From positions 25,954 through 73,652 of the forward strand of contig DLLE01000034.1 in the NCBI GenBank assembly GCA_002477955.1: 47,699 bases of DNA, written 5' to 3'. The translations under genes were made by a program, and so were the position numbers. This document shows positions 31,332 to 40,075 of the stretch, piece after piece. Under the pieces are notes generated by a model. The model did no database searches, was not told where the DNA came from, and saw only the letters and a list, made by a program, of their open reading frames with translations. Origin of the DNA: Treponema sp. UBA7570 (GTDB taxonomy: Bacteria > Spirochaetota > Spirochaetia > Treponematales > Treponemataceae). How positions within the stretch are numbered: the stretch's first letter is position 1; each line of letters begins with the position of its first letter.

Positions 31332-33785
31332 TTATTTTTTTAGTTTTAAACCGAGTTTTGCAATTTCTGCAATTGCGCTTGAAATTTGTTCGACACCAGT
31401 TGAAGCGTCTTGCAGGCGATCTGATATTTCTGTAGACGACTGAACTTGTTCGTTTATTGAGTTTTTTATGTTTTCTGAAAGGCTGGCAATTGTTTTGATT
31501 GCTTTGTTGGTTGAATTGATAACTTCTTCTGCCTGCTTTGTACTCAGATTATTCTTTTTTACGAGTTCCTGGATTTTTGAAGTTGAAGAAACTGTCTGTG
31601 CTGCAAGTGCCTTCACTTCTTTTGCTACTACGCTAAAGCCTCGTCCGGCGTCTCCTGCGTGGGCCGCTTCGATTGCGGCGTTGAGAGCGAGAACGTTTGT
31701 TTTTTCTGCAATGTCGTTTATAAGGTCGATTGCGTGCGTAATTTCTTCGGTAATATGAACAAGCGTTTTTATTGATTTGTCGGCATCTGTTATCATTTGG
31801 TTGGCAGAAGTTACAGTGTCAGCAACGTTTGTAATGTTTCCGGAAATGTCTTTAATGTTTCCAACGACTGAATCCATCGAGGTTGAAATATTGGTGATGT
31901 TTGAAGTGATGGATTCTGACTGGTTTGAAACAACATCGGCTTTGTCTGACATGACCTGCATTGTTGTTTGGAGCAAATTCTGGCTTTTTGTGCGCTCTTC
32001 GAGCAAGTGGGAACTAGAAATTGCGCAGGAAATTTGTTCCCGGAGAGTTGCATATGTGATTCCGCTTGCAGTTTCTGATTCAAAAACAATGTAACCGAAA
32101 TATGAATTCTGAATATTAAGAGATTCTATTTCGTAAATTGCATATTCGTCGGAATTATTGATTGAATTTGGAATGATTTCTGTTGTTTTGAACGTAAGTC
32201 CTCCTTCTGGAAGAGAAATTCGTTCGCCTTTTTTTATTGCAAGCACTAATTGACTTGTCTGTGGAATTTCTTGGTTTTCTTCGGTGTAATGACAATCGTT
32301 GTAAAGTGCAATGTAGCAGCTTGAAATATCAGTTTTTGGAAGCGCTTTTGTGATGATTTCGAACAGTTTGTCCAAATTTGAGCAGGAAAGAATGTCTGTG
32401 CTGATTTGTCGGAGAACTGATTCTTTTCGGGCGGCAAGAAGATTTGCCTGTTTTTGTGTGCGGCAGTCAAATTCGCTTATGAGTACCCGTGCTTGCTGGA
32501 AAATGTTTTCGCATTTTTTGTAAATTTTGCATTGACAGCTCATTGTTGAAAGTGCGAAAGTTCGTATTGTCGAGATTATATCCTGCCAGACGTTGAAATT
32601 TTTAGAAATTTTTTCAAAATTGTTCAAGCCGATTGTAACGTTTTTTAATAATGCGCCAGGTTCTTTGCTGAGAATGTCGTCTGCAAATGAATCTACAAAT
32701 TTCGGCACAAAATTTGTAAAGAAAATGGTAATTTCTTCTTTTGTGTAGAAATCGTTTTGAACTGTCTGTAAAATTTTTTGAGAAAGTTCATTTTTCCAAT
32801 CGGAGCTAGAGAATTTTTCTGAAATAAAACTTTCATCAAAAAGAAAATTTGCTTTTTGAGTTTTTTTTAAAAGCTTTTTGTCCTGAGAATTTGACAAATC
32901 TGTGGAAGTCTTAAAAGCGGCCTGACTTACGGAAGTTGAGGTACAACCGCAGGATTCGCCTAAAACTAGACGTGTTTTGTATCTGAAAAGTTTTGTATAC
33001 TCTTTATTTTGCAACATGGCTGAAAGTGTTTCGTAGCCTTGAAGTCCCTGTTTGTAGAATGGCATTTCGACAGAAGTGATTGGCGGATTTGACCAAGCGG
33101 CGTCGTCTGTTCCGTTAAAACCGCAGACTGCAACATCGTGAGGAACGGAATATCCTTGACGGATGAGTTCTTCTTGAGCGCCGATTGCAACGTTGTCTCC
33201 GACTGCAACAATTGCTTCAAAGTCTTTTCCTGGTTTTAGGCCTTTGCTGAGCCAGTTGCTGAGCGCTTTTTCGCCGTCGGCAATTGCCCATCCGCCGCAT
33301 TCGGAAATCAAGATAGGATTTGCCTGAATTCCATGTTTTTTTAAGCCTTCGAGATAACCTTCGTAACGTTCTTTTGCGTATATGTGGGTTTCTGGACCGC
33401 GTATAAAGGCTATTTTTGTAAAATGATGGACGTTGACAAGGTGATCTATGAGTTCTATAAGACCTGTTTTGCAGTCTGTGACGATGCTAGGTTTGCCTTC
33501 GACTTGGAAAGTCATGCAGACAAGCGGCGTTTTTTGAAATCTTTTGTAAAAATCTGTGGTTTTTTTGTCTACATCGGAAGAAGCCCAGGAGATAATTCCT
33601 GAAACAGAATCGTCCGTCAACAGGTGATAGATAATGGAGCCTTCTCCTTTGTTTAAAATTGGCCCTCGAAATGTGACTAAAGGGATTTTATCTTTTTTGC
33701 AGCCTGTTATGATGCCTTTGAGCATGTTGCGACCTGTTGCATCAATTAATGAGCGGGTTAAAAAAGCAATTGACTTCTTATTCAT
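31332..33785 (-). CDS. soluble chemoreceptor: LacI-type sensor, GAF-like and methyl-accepting domains
   Basis: The 817-residue protein has no signal peptide and no membrane span. Residues about 4-285 form a LacI/GalR-type periplasmic-binding fold without the DNA-binding helix-turn-helix, ending in an LGESCGC motif. In related treponemal and clostridial proteins this unit is fused to GGDEF, kinase or AraC outputs. Residues 300-445 are helical, 447-595 look GAF-like, and 600-817 form a methyl-accepting coiled coil with the conserved tip EKTNVLALNAAIEAAHAGDA and GRGFSVVAKEVKALA (about 694-728). It probably couples a cytoplasmic metabolite to CheA/CheW. The ligand is unknown. The gene stands alone. 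Confidence 0.88.
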   Translation of the reverse strand: MNKKSIAFLTRSLIDATGRNMLKGIITGCKKDKIPLVTFRGPILNKGEGSIIYHLLTDDSVSGIISWASSDVDKKTTDFYKRFQKTPLVCMTFQVEGKPSIVTDCKTGLIELIDHLVNVHHFTKIAFIRGPETHIYAKERYEGYLEGLKKHGIQANPILISECGGWAIADGEKALSNWLSKGLKPGKDFEAIVAVGDNVAIGAQEELIRQGYSVPHDVAVCGFNGTDDAAWSNPPITSVEMPFYKQGLQGYETLSAMLQNKEYTKLFRYKTRLVLGESCGCTSTSVSQAAFKTSTDLSNSQDKKLLKKTQKANFLFDESFISEKFSSSDWKNELSQKILQTVQNDFYTKEEITIFFTNFVPKFVDSFADDILSKEPGALLKNVTIGLNNFEKISKNFNVWQDIISTIRTFALSTMSCQCKIYKKCENIFQQARVLISEFDCRTQKQANLLAARKESVLRQISTDILSCSNLDKLFEIITKALPKTDISSCYIALYNDCHYTEENQEIPQTSQLVLAIKKGERISLPEGGLTFKTTEIIPNSINNSDEYAIYEIESLNIQNSYFGYIVFESETASGITYATLREQISCAISSSHLLEERTKSQNLLQTTMQVMSDKADVVSNQSESITSNITNISTSMDSVVGNIKDISGNITNVADTVTSANQMITDADKSIKTLVHITEEITHAIDLINDIAEKTNVLALNAAIEAAHAGDAGRGFSVVAKEVKALAAQTVSSTSKIQELVKKNNLSTKQAEEVINSTNKAIKTIASLSENIKNSINEQVQSSTEISDRLQDASTGVEQISSAIAEIAKLGLKLKK

Positions 33786-34181
33786 GACTAAACCTCAGAA
33801 ATAAAATCGGCTATTTTTAATTATAATATGAAAAATGAAAAAAGAAACTTTAAAATTTTGATTTATTTTGATTTAATTGATAATTAGTCAAAATTTCGAG
33901 TTTTATCGTTTAATGTCATTATCGGACTTGGCCATTTGTCATTAGATTGCTAAACGGGTTTTTATGCAGACATCGTGCTGTCAGACACGGCAATAACTGG
34001 TCTTTTTTTTATTCGATATTCAGGCTGATTATGAAATAAATTTTTTTTGAATATTGTCTGAGTATTTTTGGAATTTTGTGCTTTAAAATTTTAAAAAGTG
34101 AAAAATTTATTATTCATTTTTATTTACTAAAATTAAGAAAATAATTAAAGTTTATTTAAGTTGAATTTTTGGAGGACTCAA
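33786..34181 (+). other. 396-bp divergent spacer before livJ
   Basis: This very AT-rich gap lies between the receptor gene (minus) and livJ (plus) and should contain both promoters. I could not single out a convincing -35/-10 pair. The only clear structure is the terminator-ended RNA at 33930-34010. No open frame looks coding. Confidence 0.6.
33930..34010 (+). ncRNA. candidate structured leader or small RNA ending in a terminator
   Basis: GGCCA (33930-33934) pairs with TGGTC (33998-34002), stacked on ATTGC/GCAAT (33946-33950 with 33990-33994). The enclosed loop can form GACA/TGTC or CGTG/CACG hairpins. Eight T residues (34003-34010) follow directly. It lies 171 nt before livJ. It could be a riboswitch- or attenuator-like control of the amino-acid transporter, or a free small RNA. 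It does not match a riboswitch class I know. Confidence 0.4.
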
Positions 34182-35318
34182 ATGAAAAAAGTTTTGGGCG
34201 CAGTTGCTCTTGCTGTTGCAGGACTTTTCGCTTTTACTGGTTGTGGTGAAAAAGCTGGAGAAACGGTAAAAATTGGTGCTATTGGACCTCTTTCTGGTGC
34301 TGTAGCTGTTTACGGTGTTGACTGTTTGAATGGAATCAACTTGGCGGCTGAAGAAATTAACGCTGCTGGTGGCATTAACGGTAAAAAAATTGAAATTATA
34401 AGCGAAGATGATGAAGGAAACCCAGAAAAATCTGTAAATGCTTATAAAAAAATCGTTACACAGAAAAAAGCAAAACTTATTGTTGGTTCTTTGACTTCTG
34501 GATGTACAATGGCAATCACTTCTTTGGCTCAGGCTCAGAAAGTTTTGATGATTGCTCCTGCTGCTACAGCTCCTGCAATTACTGAAGCTGGAGATTTTGT
34601 TTTCCGAGCTTGTTTTATTGACCCGTTCCAGGGAACTGTTGGAGCTAAATTTGCGCTTGAAACTCTTGGTGCTAAAAAGGCTGCTGTTCTTTATGATATT
34701 GGAAACGACTACTCTGTAGGTCTTACAGAAAACTTTGTAAAAACTTTCTCTGCTTCTGGAACTGTTGTTGCTAAAGAATCTTATAGCACTGGAGACAAAG
34801 ATTTTAACGCTCAGCTTACAAAAATTAAGAATTCTAAACCAGATGTTGTTTACCTTCCAGATTACTACGGAACTGTAGCTCTTATTGCTAAACAGTTGCG
34901 TGCTCAGGGAATTAATACTCCGATTGTTGGTGCTGATGGTTGGGACGGTCTTGTTGACAATGCCGGCGATGAAGTTTTGAACGGTTTTTATTCTAACCAC
35001 TATGCATCTGATGCAACTACTGGCGCAGTAAAAACTTTTGTTGAAAATTATAAGGCAAAATACAATCATACTCCGACTTCTTTTGCTGCTCTTGGATATG
35101 ATGCAGTTTATATGATTAAAAATGCAATCCTGGCCGCTGGTTCAACTGACAGCGTTGCTGTAAAAGATGCTCTTGCTGCTTCTGAAGGCGACTATGTTAC
35201 AGGCCACATTACTTTTGACGAAAAACGAAACCCTGTAAAATCTGCTGTAATGCTTGAATTGGTAAAAGGTGCTGACGGAAAACTTTCTACAGTTTATAAA
35301 ACTACAGTAGAGCCGTAA
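34182..35318 (+). CDS. livJ: branched-chain amino-acid ABC transporter, substrate-binding lipoprotein
   Basis: The 378-residue protein begins with a lipoprotein signal (MKKVLGAVALAVAGLFAF) and lipobox FTGC with the lipidated cysteine at 21. The mature part is the LivJ/LivK type-1 periplasmic-binding fold (IGAIGPLSGAVAVYG...GGINGKKIEI). GGAGG lies 6 nt before the ATG at 34182; an earlier TTG frame start would include that ribosome-binding site. It delivers leucine/isoleucine/valine or related amino acids to LivHM. A strong terminator follows, so it is probably made in excess over the membrane part. Confidence 0.92.
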   Translation: MKKVLGAVALAVAGLFAFTGCGEKAGETVKIGAIGPLSGAVAVYGVDCLNGINLAAEEINAAGGINGKKIEIISEDDEGNPEKSVNAYKKIVTQKKAKLIVGSLTSGCTMAITSLAQAQKVLMIAPAATAPAITEAGDFVFRACFIDPFQGTVGAKFALETLGAKKAAVLYDIGNDYSVGLTENFVKTFSASGTVVAKESYSTGDKDFNAQLTKIKNSKPDVVYLPDYYGTVALIAKQLRAQGINTPIVGADGWDGLVDNAGDEVLNGFYSNHYASDATTGAVKTFVENYKAKYNHTPTSFAALGYDAVYMIKNAILAAGSTDSVAVKDALAASEGDYVTGHITFDEKRNPVKSAVMLELVKGADGKLSTVYKTTVEP

Positions 35319-35344
35319 ATTTAAATTTGCTTAATTTGACAAAG

Positions 35345-35397
35345 GCGTCATGAATTTGAGAAAACTGCTTTTCTCGAAGGAATGGCGCTTTTTTTTT
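35345..35397 (+). terminator. intrinsic terminator after livJ
   Basis: GCGTCAT (35345-35351) pairs with ATGGCGC (35382-35388), and inside it GAGAAAA pairs with TTTTCTC (35358-35364 with 35369-35375) around CTGC. Nine T residues follow. It should strongly reduce transcription from livJ into livHMGF. Confidence 0.88.
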
Positions 35398-35408
35398 GCC
35401 GAAAACTT

Positions 35409-35479
35409 AGCCCGGATCGGAACGGCGCGCAGCGTCCGTCTTGACGGATGGAGCGGATAGCGCAACCGTGAAGAGCCGG
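35409..35479 (+). repeat. structured intergenic element, copy E
   Basis: It starts AGCCCGG and ends GAAGAGCCGG, so CCGG pairs with CCGG at the base. The closing stem ACGG/CCGT (35422-35425 with 35466-35469) encloses CGC-gca-GCG (35426-35434), TCCGTC-tt-GACGGA (35435-35448) and GCG-gatag-CGC (35453-35463). It lies inside the livJ-livH gap, directly after the livJ terminator, which is unusual because it separates parts of one transporter. Confidence 0.75.
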
Positions 35480-35524
35480 TTTGAAAGCGGATTGTGCTCC
35501 TATAAATAATGCATGATGCCTTGA

Positions 35525-35553
35525 TTTACTAAAAACAAAAAATTTTTTACAAT
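35525..35553 (+). promoter_or_regulatory. candidate promoter for livHMGF
   Basis: TTTACT (35525-35530) and TACAAT (35548-35553) are 17 nt apart, placing a start about 25 nt before livH. A separate promoter is expected because the livJ terminator is strong. Confidence 0.4.
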
Positions 35554-35584
35554 ACAATAGAACTAATATATTTGGAGGATAAGT

Positions 35585-36484
35585 TTGAACAACGTAACAA
35601 TTTTTGTTCAGCAGCTTATCAATGGACTTTCGTTAGGAAGTATTTATGCCTTAATTGCCCTTGGGTACACGATGGTTTATGGCATTGTTAAGTTGATTAA
35701 CTTTGCGCATGGCGACGTTATGATGATTGGCGCTTATGCAGGATATTTTGTTTTGTGTGCGATGGGCACAACTCCAGCGGGAATGGTCTGTGCTTTTTTT
35801 GCTGCAATGGTTTTTTGCGGACTTTTGAGTCTTGCGATTGAAAGGCTTGCGTACAGACCTTTGAGAAATGCGCCGAGGTTGAATTCGTTGATTACGGCGA
35901 TTGCTGTTGAATTGATTTTGCAGAATGTTATGCGCGTTTTGCCTTTTGTCGGTCCGGAGCCACGTTCTTTTCCGACAATGGCGATTAAAAATTTTAGTTT
36001 TGGAATTGGTTCTATAAGCAATGTACAGATTATTGTAATCTTGCTTTCGGCTGTTCTTATGGTTGTTTTGAACTATGTCGTAAATTACACAAAAACTGGA
36101 AAAGCAATGCAGGCTGTTAGTTACGACCTTGGCGCTGCAAGTTTGATGGGAATTAACTCGAACAGAATTATTGCCGTTACTTTTGTAATCGGTTCTGTTC
36201 TTGCCGGCGCAGGCGGCGTTCTCTATGCTGTTGCTTATCCGCAGGTCGATCCTCTTATGGGATATATTCCTGGATTAAAGGCTTTTGTTGCGGCTGTTCT
36301 GGGCGGAATTGGTTCTATTCCTGGAGCTATGGTCGGCGGAATTATTCTTGGTGTTGCGGAAACTATGGTTAAGGCCTATCTGTCTTCTCAATATGCGGAT
36401 GCAATTGCCTATTGTATTTTGATTGTTATTCTTTTGGTAAAACCTGCCGGCCTTCTTGGCAAAAAAGTAAGGGTTAAGGTTTAG
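35585..36484 (+). CDS. livH: branched-chain amino-acid ABC transporter permease LivH
   Basis: The 299-residue membrane protein starts with TTG at 35585, with GGAGG 6 nt upstream. The N-terminus NNVTIFVQQLINGLSLGSIY and the LGYTMVYGIVKLINFAHGD motif are typical of LivH. About eight membrane spans are expected. It pairs with LivM as the transport channel. livM starts 10 nt after its stop. Confidence 0.94.
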   Translation: MNNVTIFVQQLINGLSLGSIYALIALGYTMVYGIVKLINFAHGDVMMIGAYAGYFVLCAMGTTPAGMVCAFFAAMVFCGLLSLAIERLAYRPLRNAPRLNSLITAIAVELILQNVMRVLPFVGPEPRSFPTMAIKNFSFGIGSISNVQIIVILLSAVLMVVLNYVVNYTKTGKAMQAVSYDLGAASLMGINSNRIIAVTFVIGSVLAGAGGVLYAVAYPQVDPLMGYIPGLKAFVAAVLGGIGSIPGAMVGGIILGVAETMVKAYLSSQYADAIAYCILIVILLVKPAGLLGKKVRVKV

Positions 36485-36494
36485 GGGCTGGTTT

Positions 36495-37529
36495 ATGATG
36501 AATACTAAAAAAAGCAATTTTTTAATTCCTGGAGTTGTGGCTCTGGCGGCGGTTGTAATTCCGTTTGTTTTAATTCGCGCTGGTTTGATAGACGCTTATA
36601 CTTCGCAGATTTTGACAATGGGCGGAATCAATGCTGTAATTGCGATTTCTGTGAATATGGTTACGGGAATTGTTGGTCAGCTTACTTTGGGCCAGTGTGC
36701 TTTTGAAGCGATAGGCGCTTATTCGGTAATTATTTTTACTCAGGATGTTGGTTTGCCGCTGCCTGTTGCCATGCTTGTTGCTCCTTTTTTGGCAGCGGTT
36801 TTTGGCTTTGTTATTGGATTTCCGACTTTAAAACTTGAAGGCGACTATCTTGCGATTGTAACTCTTGCTTTTGGCGAAATTGTGCGTGTAGTTCTTGTGA
36901 ACCTCAAAGCTGTTACTGGCGGTCCGAACGGAAAAAGTTTTAAATACAGTTTTATGCGCGATGACCTTTTTTGGGGACCTGCAATGAGTTATCTGGTAAG
37001 TATTGGAATGCTTGTTGTTCTGATTATTCTTTTGCAGAACTTTTTACATTCAACTTACGGCCGGGCAATCAAGGCTATTCGAGAAGATGAAATTGCCGCA
37101 AATTCTAACGGAATCAGCGTTTTTAAATACAAAATGATTGGTTTTGTGATTGCTTCGTTTATAGGCGGTCTTGGGGGCGCGCTTTATGCTCCGATTGTTG
37201 GTTTTATTAAGCCGGATATTGCCTCGTTTAACAATTCTGTAAATATGCTGATTTATGTTGTTCTTGGAGGAATGGGAAGCATTAGCGGTACAGTTATTGC
37301 AGCCTTTGTTTTGACGGCGATTCAGGAAGCGTTGCGATTCCTTGGAAACTACCGTCTTTTGTTCTACCCGGTTGTTTTAATTATTGTAATGCTCTTTAGA
37401 CCCCAGGGGCTTATGGGAATGAAGGAATTGAGTTTTGTGAACGGATTTTTTAGTCTTAAAAGCAGATTTTCTAAAAAGGCGAAAAATGAAGCTGCAGACA
37501 CAAAAAAGGCAGAAGGGGAGGCAGAATAA
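36495..37529 (+). CDS. livM: branched-chain amino-acid ABC transporter permease LivM
   Basis: The 344-residue permease has the LivM core (GQLTLGQCAFEAIGAY, TGGPNG, YGRAIKAIREDEIAA) and a charged cytoplasmic tail rich in Lys, Ala and Glu. Two adjacent ATG codons (36495 and 36498) are possible starts. It overlaps livG by one base (TAATG). Confidence 0.93.
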   Translation: MMNTKKSNFLIPGVVALAAVVIPFVLIRAGLIDAYTSQILTMGGINAVIAISVNMVTGIVGQLTLGQCAFEAIGAYSVIIFTQDVGLPLPVAMLVAPFLAAVFGFVIGFPTLKLEGDYLAIVTLAFGEIVRVVLVNLKAVTGGPNGKSFKYSFMRDDLFWGPAMSYLVSIGMLVVLIILLQNFLHSTYGRAIKAIREDEIAANSNGISVFKYKMIGFVIASFIGGLGGALYAPIVGFIKPDIASFNNSVNMLIYVVLGGMGSISGTVIAAFVLTAIQEALRFLGNYRLLFYPVVLIIVMLFRPQGLMGMKELSFVNGFFSLKSRFSKKAKNEAADTKKAEGEAE

Positions 37530-38332
37530 TGAGTGATGAAAAATTGATTCTTCAGGTAAATGACCTTTCTATCGTTTTTGGTGGACTTAAAGCTGTCAGC
37601 GAACTCAATATGGAACTGCGCAAAGGCGAACTTGTCGGTTTAATCGGTCCGAACGGCGCTGGAAAAACGACTGTTTTTAATATGCTTTCTGGCGTTTACA
37701 CTCCGACTGGCGGACAGATTACTTTTTGGGATAAAAATGGAAAAGCTCAGGTTGTAAATAAAAAAACACCGGCCCAGCTCAATTTGATTGGAATTGCGAG
37801 AACTTTTCAGAATATCAGGCTTTTTGGAAATTTGACCGTAAGCGACAATATTCGGATTGCAATGCACAGTCAGAGAAAAGTTAAACCTTGGGACGCAATT
37901 TTGCGTACTAAAAAATTTTTTGAAGATGAAGAAGTGATGAATTTAAGAGTGCGGAATCTGCTTAAACTTTTTGGTCTTGAAAAAAAAGAAAACGAACTTT
38001 CTTCAAATTTGCCTTACGGTGAACAGCGAAAACTTGAAATTTGCCGTGCCCTTGCTGCAAATCCAACTCTGCTTTTGCTGGACGAACCTGCCGCTGGCAT
38101 GAATCCTCAGGAAACAAAGGAACTTATGGAGCTTATTGCGTTTATCCGCAAAGAATTTAACCTGACGATTCTTCTTATTGAACACGATATGAAACTTGTA
38201 ATGGGAATTTGTGAGCGTCTTTATGTTTTGAATTACGGCCGGGTTCTTGCGAGCGGAATTCCGGAGGAAATTAAATCAAATCCCGATGTAATTAAAGCTT
38301 ATTTGGGTTCTGAAGCGGAAAATCTTGCTTAA
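37529..38332 (+). CDS. livG: branched-chain amino-acid ABC transporter ATPase LivG
   Basis: The 267-residue ATPase has Walker A GPNGAGKTT near residue 36, the LivG-type signature LPYGEQRKLEICRALAA, Walker B LLLLDEPAAGMNP, and the typical LIEHDMKLVM switch. It drives the LivHM channel together with LivF. Confidence 0.95.
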   Translation: MSDEKLILQVNDLSIVFGGLKAVSELNMELRKGELVGLIGPNGAGKTTVFNMLSGVYTPTGGQITFWDKNGKAQVVNKKTPAQLNLIGIARTFQNIRLFGNLTVSDNIRIAMHSQRKVKPWDAILRTKKFFEDEEVMNLRVRNLLKLFGLEKKENELSSNLPYGEQRKLEICRALAANPTLLLLDEPAAGMNPQETKELMELIAFIRKEFNLTILLIEHDMKLVMGICERLYVLNYGRVLASGIPEEIKSNPDVIKAYLGSEAENLA

Positions 38333-38365
38333 AAGTTTTTTGAATCGGAAATTTTTGGAGAAATT

Positions 38366-39076
38366 ATGGCAATTCTTGAAGTAAAAAATCTTGTTGTGAA
38401 TTACGGTGCAATCTGCGCTCTAAAAGGCATCTCGTTTGATGTAAATGAAGGCGAAATTATTTCCCTTATTGGCTCGAATGGCGCTGGAAAAACAACAACT
38501 TTACATTCAATTTCAAATTTGATTAAAAAACAGAGCGGTTCTGTTGTTTTTGACGGAGAAGACATTACAAATCTTCAGGCGGCTCAGATTGTTCACAGAG
38601 GGTTGATTCATGTTCCTGAAGGCAGGCGAATTTTTGCAAATTTGTCTGTAAAAGACAATCTTGAAATGGGAGCTTACACTCGAAATGACAAGGAAAAAAT
38701 CAAGCAGGATATGGAACACGTGTTTGAGCTTTTTCCGAGAATGAAAGAGCGCTTAAAGCAGCTTGCAGGAACTCTTTCGGGCGGAGAACAGCAGATGCTC
38801 GCAATGGGCCGCGGACTTATGGCAAACCCAAAGCTTCTTTTGCTTGATGAACCGAGCATGGGACTTGCGCCGATTCTTGTTGATGAAATTTTTGAAATTA
38901 TCAAAAAAATCAATGAGGACGGAACGACAATTCTGCTTGTTGAACAGAATGCGTTCAAGGCGATGAGCATTGCAAACCGAGTTTATATTTTGGAAACTGG
39001 AAGCATTTCTTCGTCAGGAAAATCAAGCGACATGATAAAAGATCCGGCTGTAAAGGCTGCATATCTTGGCGGCTAA
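38366..39076 (+). CDS. livF: branched-chain amino-acid ABC transporter ATPase LivF
   Basis: The 236-residue ATPase has Walker A GSNGAGKTTT, signature LSGGEQQMLAMGRGLM, Walker B LLLLDEPSMGLAP and the switch LLVEQNAF. TTGGAG lies before the ATG. It completes the livHMGF unit; the CBS-ACT gene follows 78 nt later. Confidence 0.95.
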   Translation: MAILEVKNLVVNYGAICALKGISFDVNEGEIISLIGSNGAGKTTTLHSISNLIKKQSGSVVFDGEDITNLQAAQIVHRGLIHVPEGRRIFANLSVKDNLEMGAYTRNDKEKIKQDMEHVFELFPRMKERLKQLAGTLSGGEQQMLAMGRGLMANPKLLLLDEPSMGLAPILVDEIFEIIKKINEDGTTILLVEQNAFKAMSIANRVYILETGSISSSGKSSDMIKDPAVKAAYLGG

Positions 39077-39154
39077 TAGTTTTGTTTGCTTTTTTATAAA
39101 ACGCGACTTAAAATTATTTAAGGTTGCCATTTTGTAAACTTTTTGGAGGAAATT

Positions 39155-39802
39155 ATGAAAGTATGTGACTTTATGAGCAAAAATGTAATTTATGTTTCGC
39201 CAGATACATCTTTGACGGATGCAAAGGCTTTGATGATAAAAGAAAAAATCAATAAGCTTCCGGTTGTTGACAAGTCAAAAAAACTGGTTGGAATTATAAC
39301 AAAGAATGATTTGCAGAAAGCAGCTCCTTCCAGCGCTTCGACACTTGATATGTATGAATTGGGTTATCTTCTTTCAAAATTAAAAGTTGAAAAGATAATG
39401 GTAAAAAACGTAAAAACTGTTGATTTTGATGAAGTGATTGAAGAGGCTGCAAGAACAATGGCAACTGAGAAAATCGGATGTCTGCCTGTAATGAAAGATG
39501 GAATTCTTTCTGGAATTATTACCGAAACTGACCTTTTTAACGCATTTATTTCGATGTTTGGAGCGACCTTGCCTGGAGTTCGGGCAGTGATTGAAGTTGC
39601 AGAGAAACCTGGCGAACTTGCGAGAATTGCAACTGCCGTGGCTGCAAAAAACGGAAATATTGTTTCTGTGGTAACAGCTGACGGAAGCGATGTTTCAAAG
39701 CGGATTATTACGGTAAAAATCGGCAATTTGAGCAAAGAAACAGTTGAAGAAATTATCAGACAGGAAAATGTAAAAATTCTTGACATTCGGGAAAAAAAGT
39801 AA
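39155..39802 (+). CDS. CBS-CBS-ACT domain regulatory protein
   Basis: The 215-residue protein has two CBS domains (about residues 1-60 and 75-135), which usually bind adenosine nucleotides, and a C-terminal ACT domain (about 142-212), which usually binds an amino acid. The order resembles AcuB-like proteins. The ATG at 39155 is chosen because TTGGAGGA lies 5 nt upstream; an upstream TTG overlaps that site. It probably senses energy state and an amino acid, and its place after livF suggests a link to branched-chain amino-acid supply. This is inference; no catalytic domain is present. Confidence 0.85.
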   Translation: MKVCDFMSKNVIYVSPDTSLTDAKALMIKEKINKLPVVDKSKKLVGIITKNDLQKAAPSSASTLDMYELGYLLSKLKVEKIMVKNVKTVDFDEVIEEAARTMATEKIGCLPVMKDGILSGIITETDLFNAFISMFGATLPGVRAVIEVAEKPGELARIATAVAAKNGNIVSVVTADGSDVSKRIITVKIGNLSKETVEEIIRQENVKILDIREKK

Positions 39803-39837
39803 TTGCGCTTTTTAGATTGCTGAATAAAAAATAATGG

Positions 39838-39865
39838 AATGCCGGTAGAAATGCCGGCATTTTTT
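39838..39865 (+). terminator. intrinsic terminator after the CBS-ACT gene
   Basis: AATGCCGG (39838-39845) pairs perfectly with CCGGCATT (39854-39861) around an 8-nt loop, followed by more T residues to 39865. It closes the liv/CBS-ACT unit. Confidence 0.88.
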
Positions 39866-39876
39866 GTTACACGGTT

Positions 39877-39978
39877 GCGGCAAGGATTGCAGGGGCGGCG
39901 AAGCCGTTGCTTTTGAGCAATGTAGCGCGGTTAGCGCGGAACCCCGGAAAGCCTGGTTTTTGCAACGCAAAAAGCCGC
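39877..39978 (+). repeat. structured intergenic element, copy B
   Basis: The outermost stem is GCGGC/GCCGC (39877-39881 with 39974-39978) and the closing stem is GGGG/CCCC (39892-39895 with 39942-39945). It encloses CGGC-gaa-GCCG, TTGC-ttttga-GCAA and GCGC-ggtta-GCGC (39925-39937). A TTTTTGC-aac-GCAAAAA hairpin (39957-39973) precedes the end. Copy A has GTGGC/GCCAC as outer stem, so the outer stems covary. It lies 12 nt after the terminator. Confidence 0.78.
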
Positions 39979-40075
39979 CCTGCTGTTAAAAATTATTCTG
40001 GCTTTATTTTATAAAGGACCGTAAAAGAAACGTTTTTGATAGACGGAAGGGGCTTAAATTTTGTAAATTATAAGT

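Noticed and set aside
34152..35069. 305-residue open frame on the minus strand inside livJ
   Set aside because: Its Ser/Phe/Asn-rich sequence is the expected antisense shadow of livJ codons; livJ itself is clearly real.
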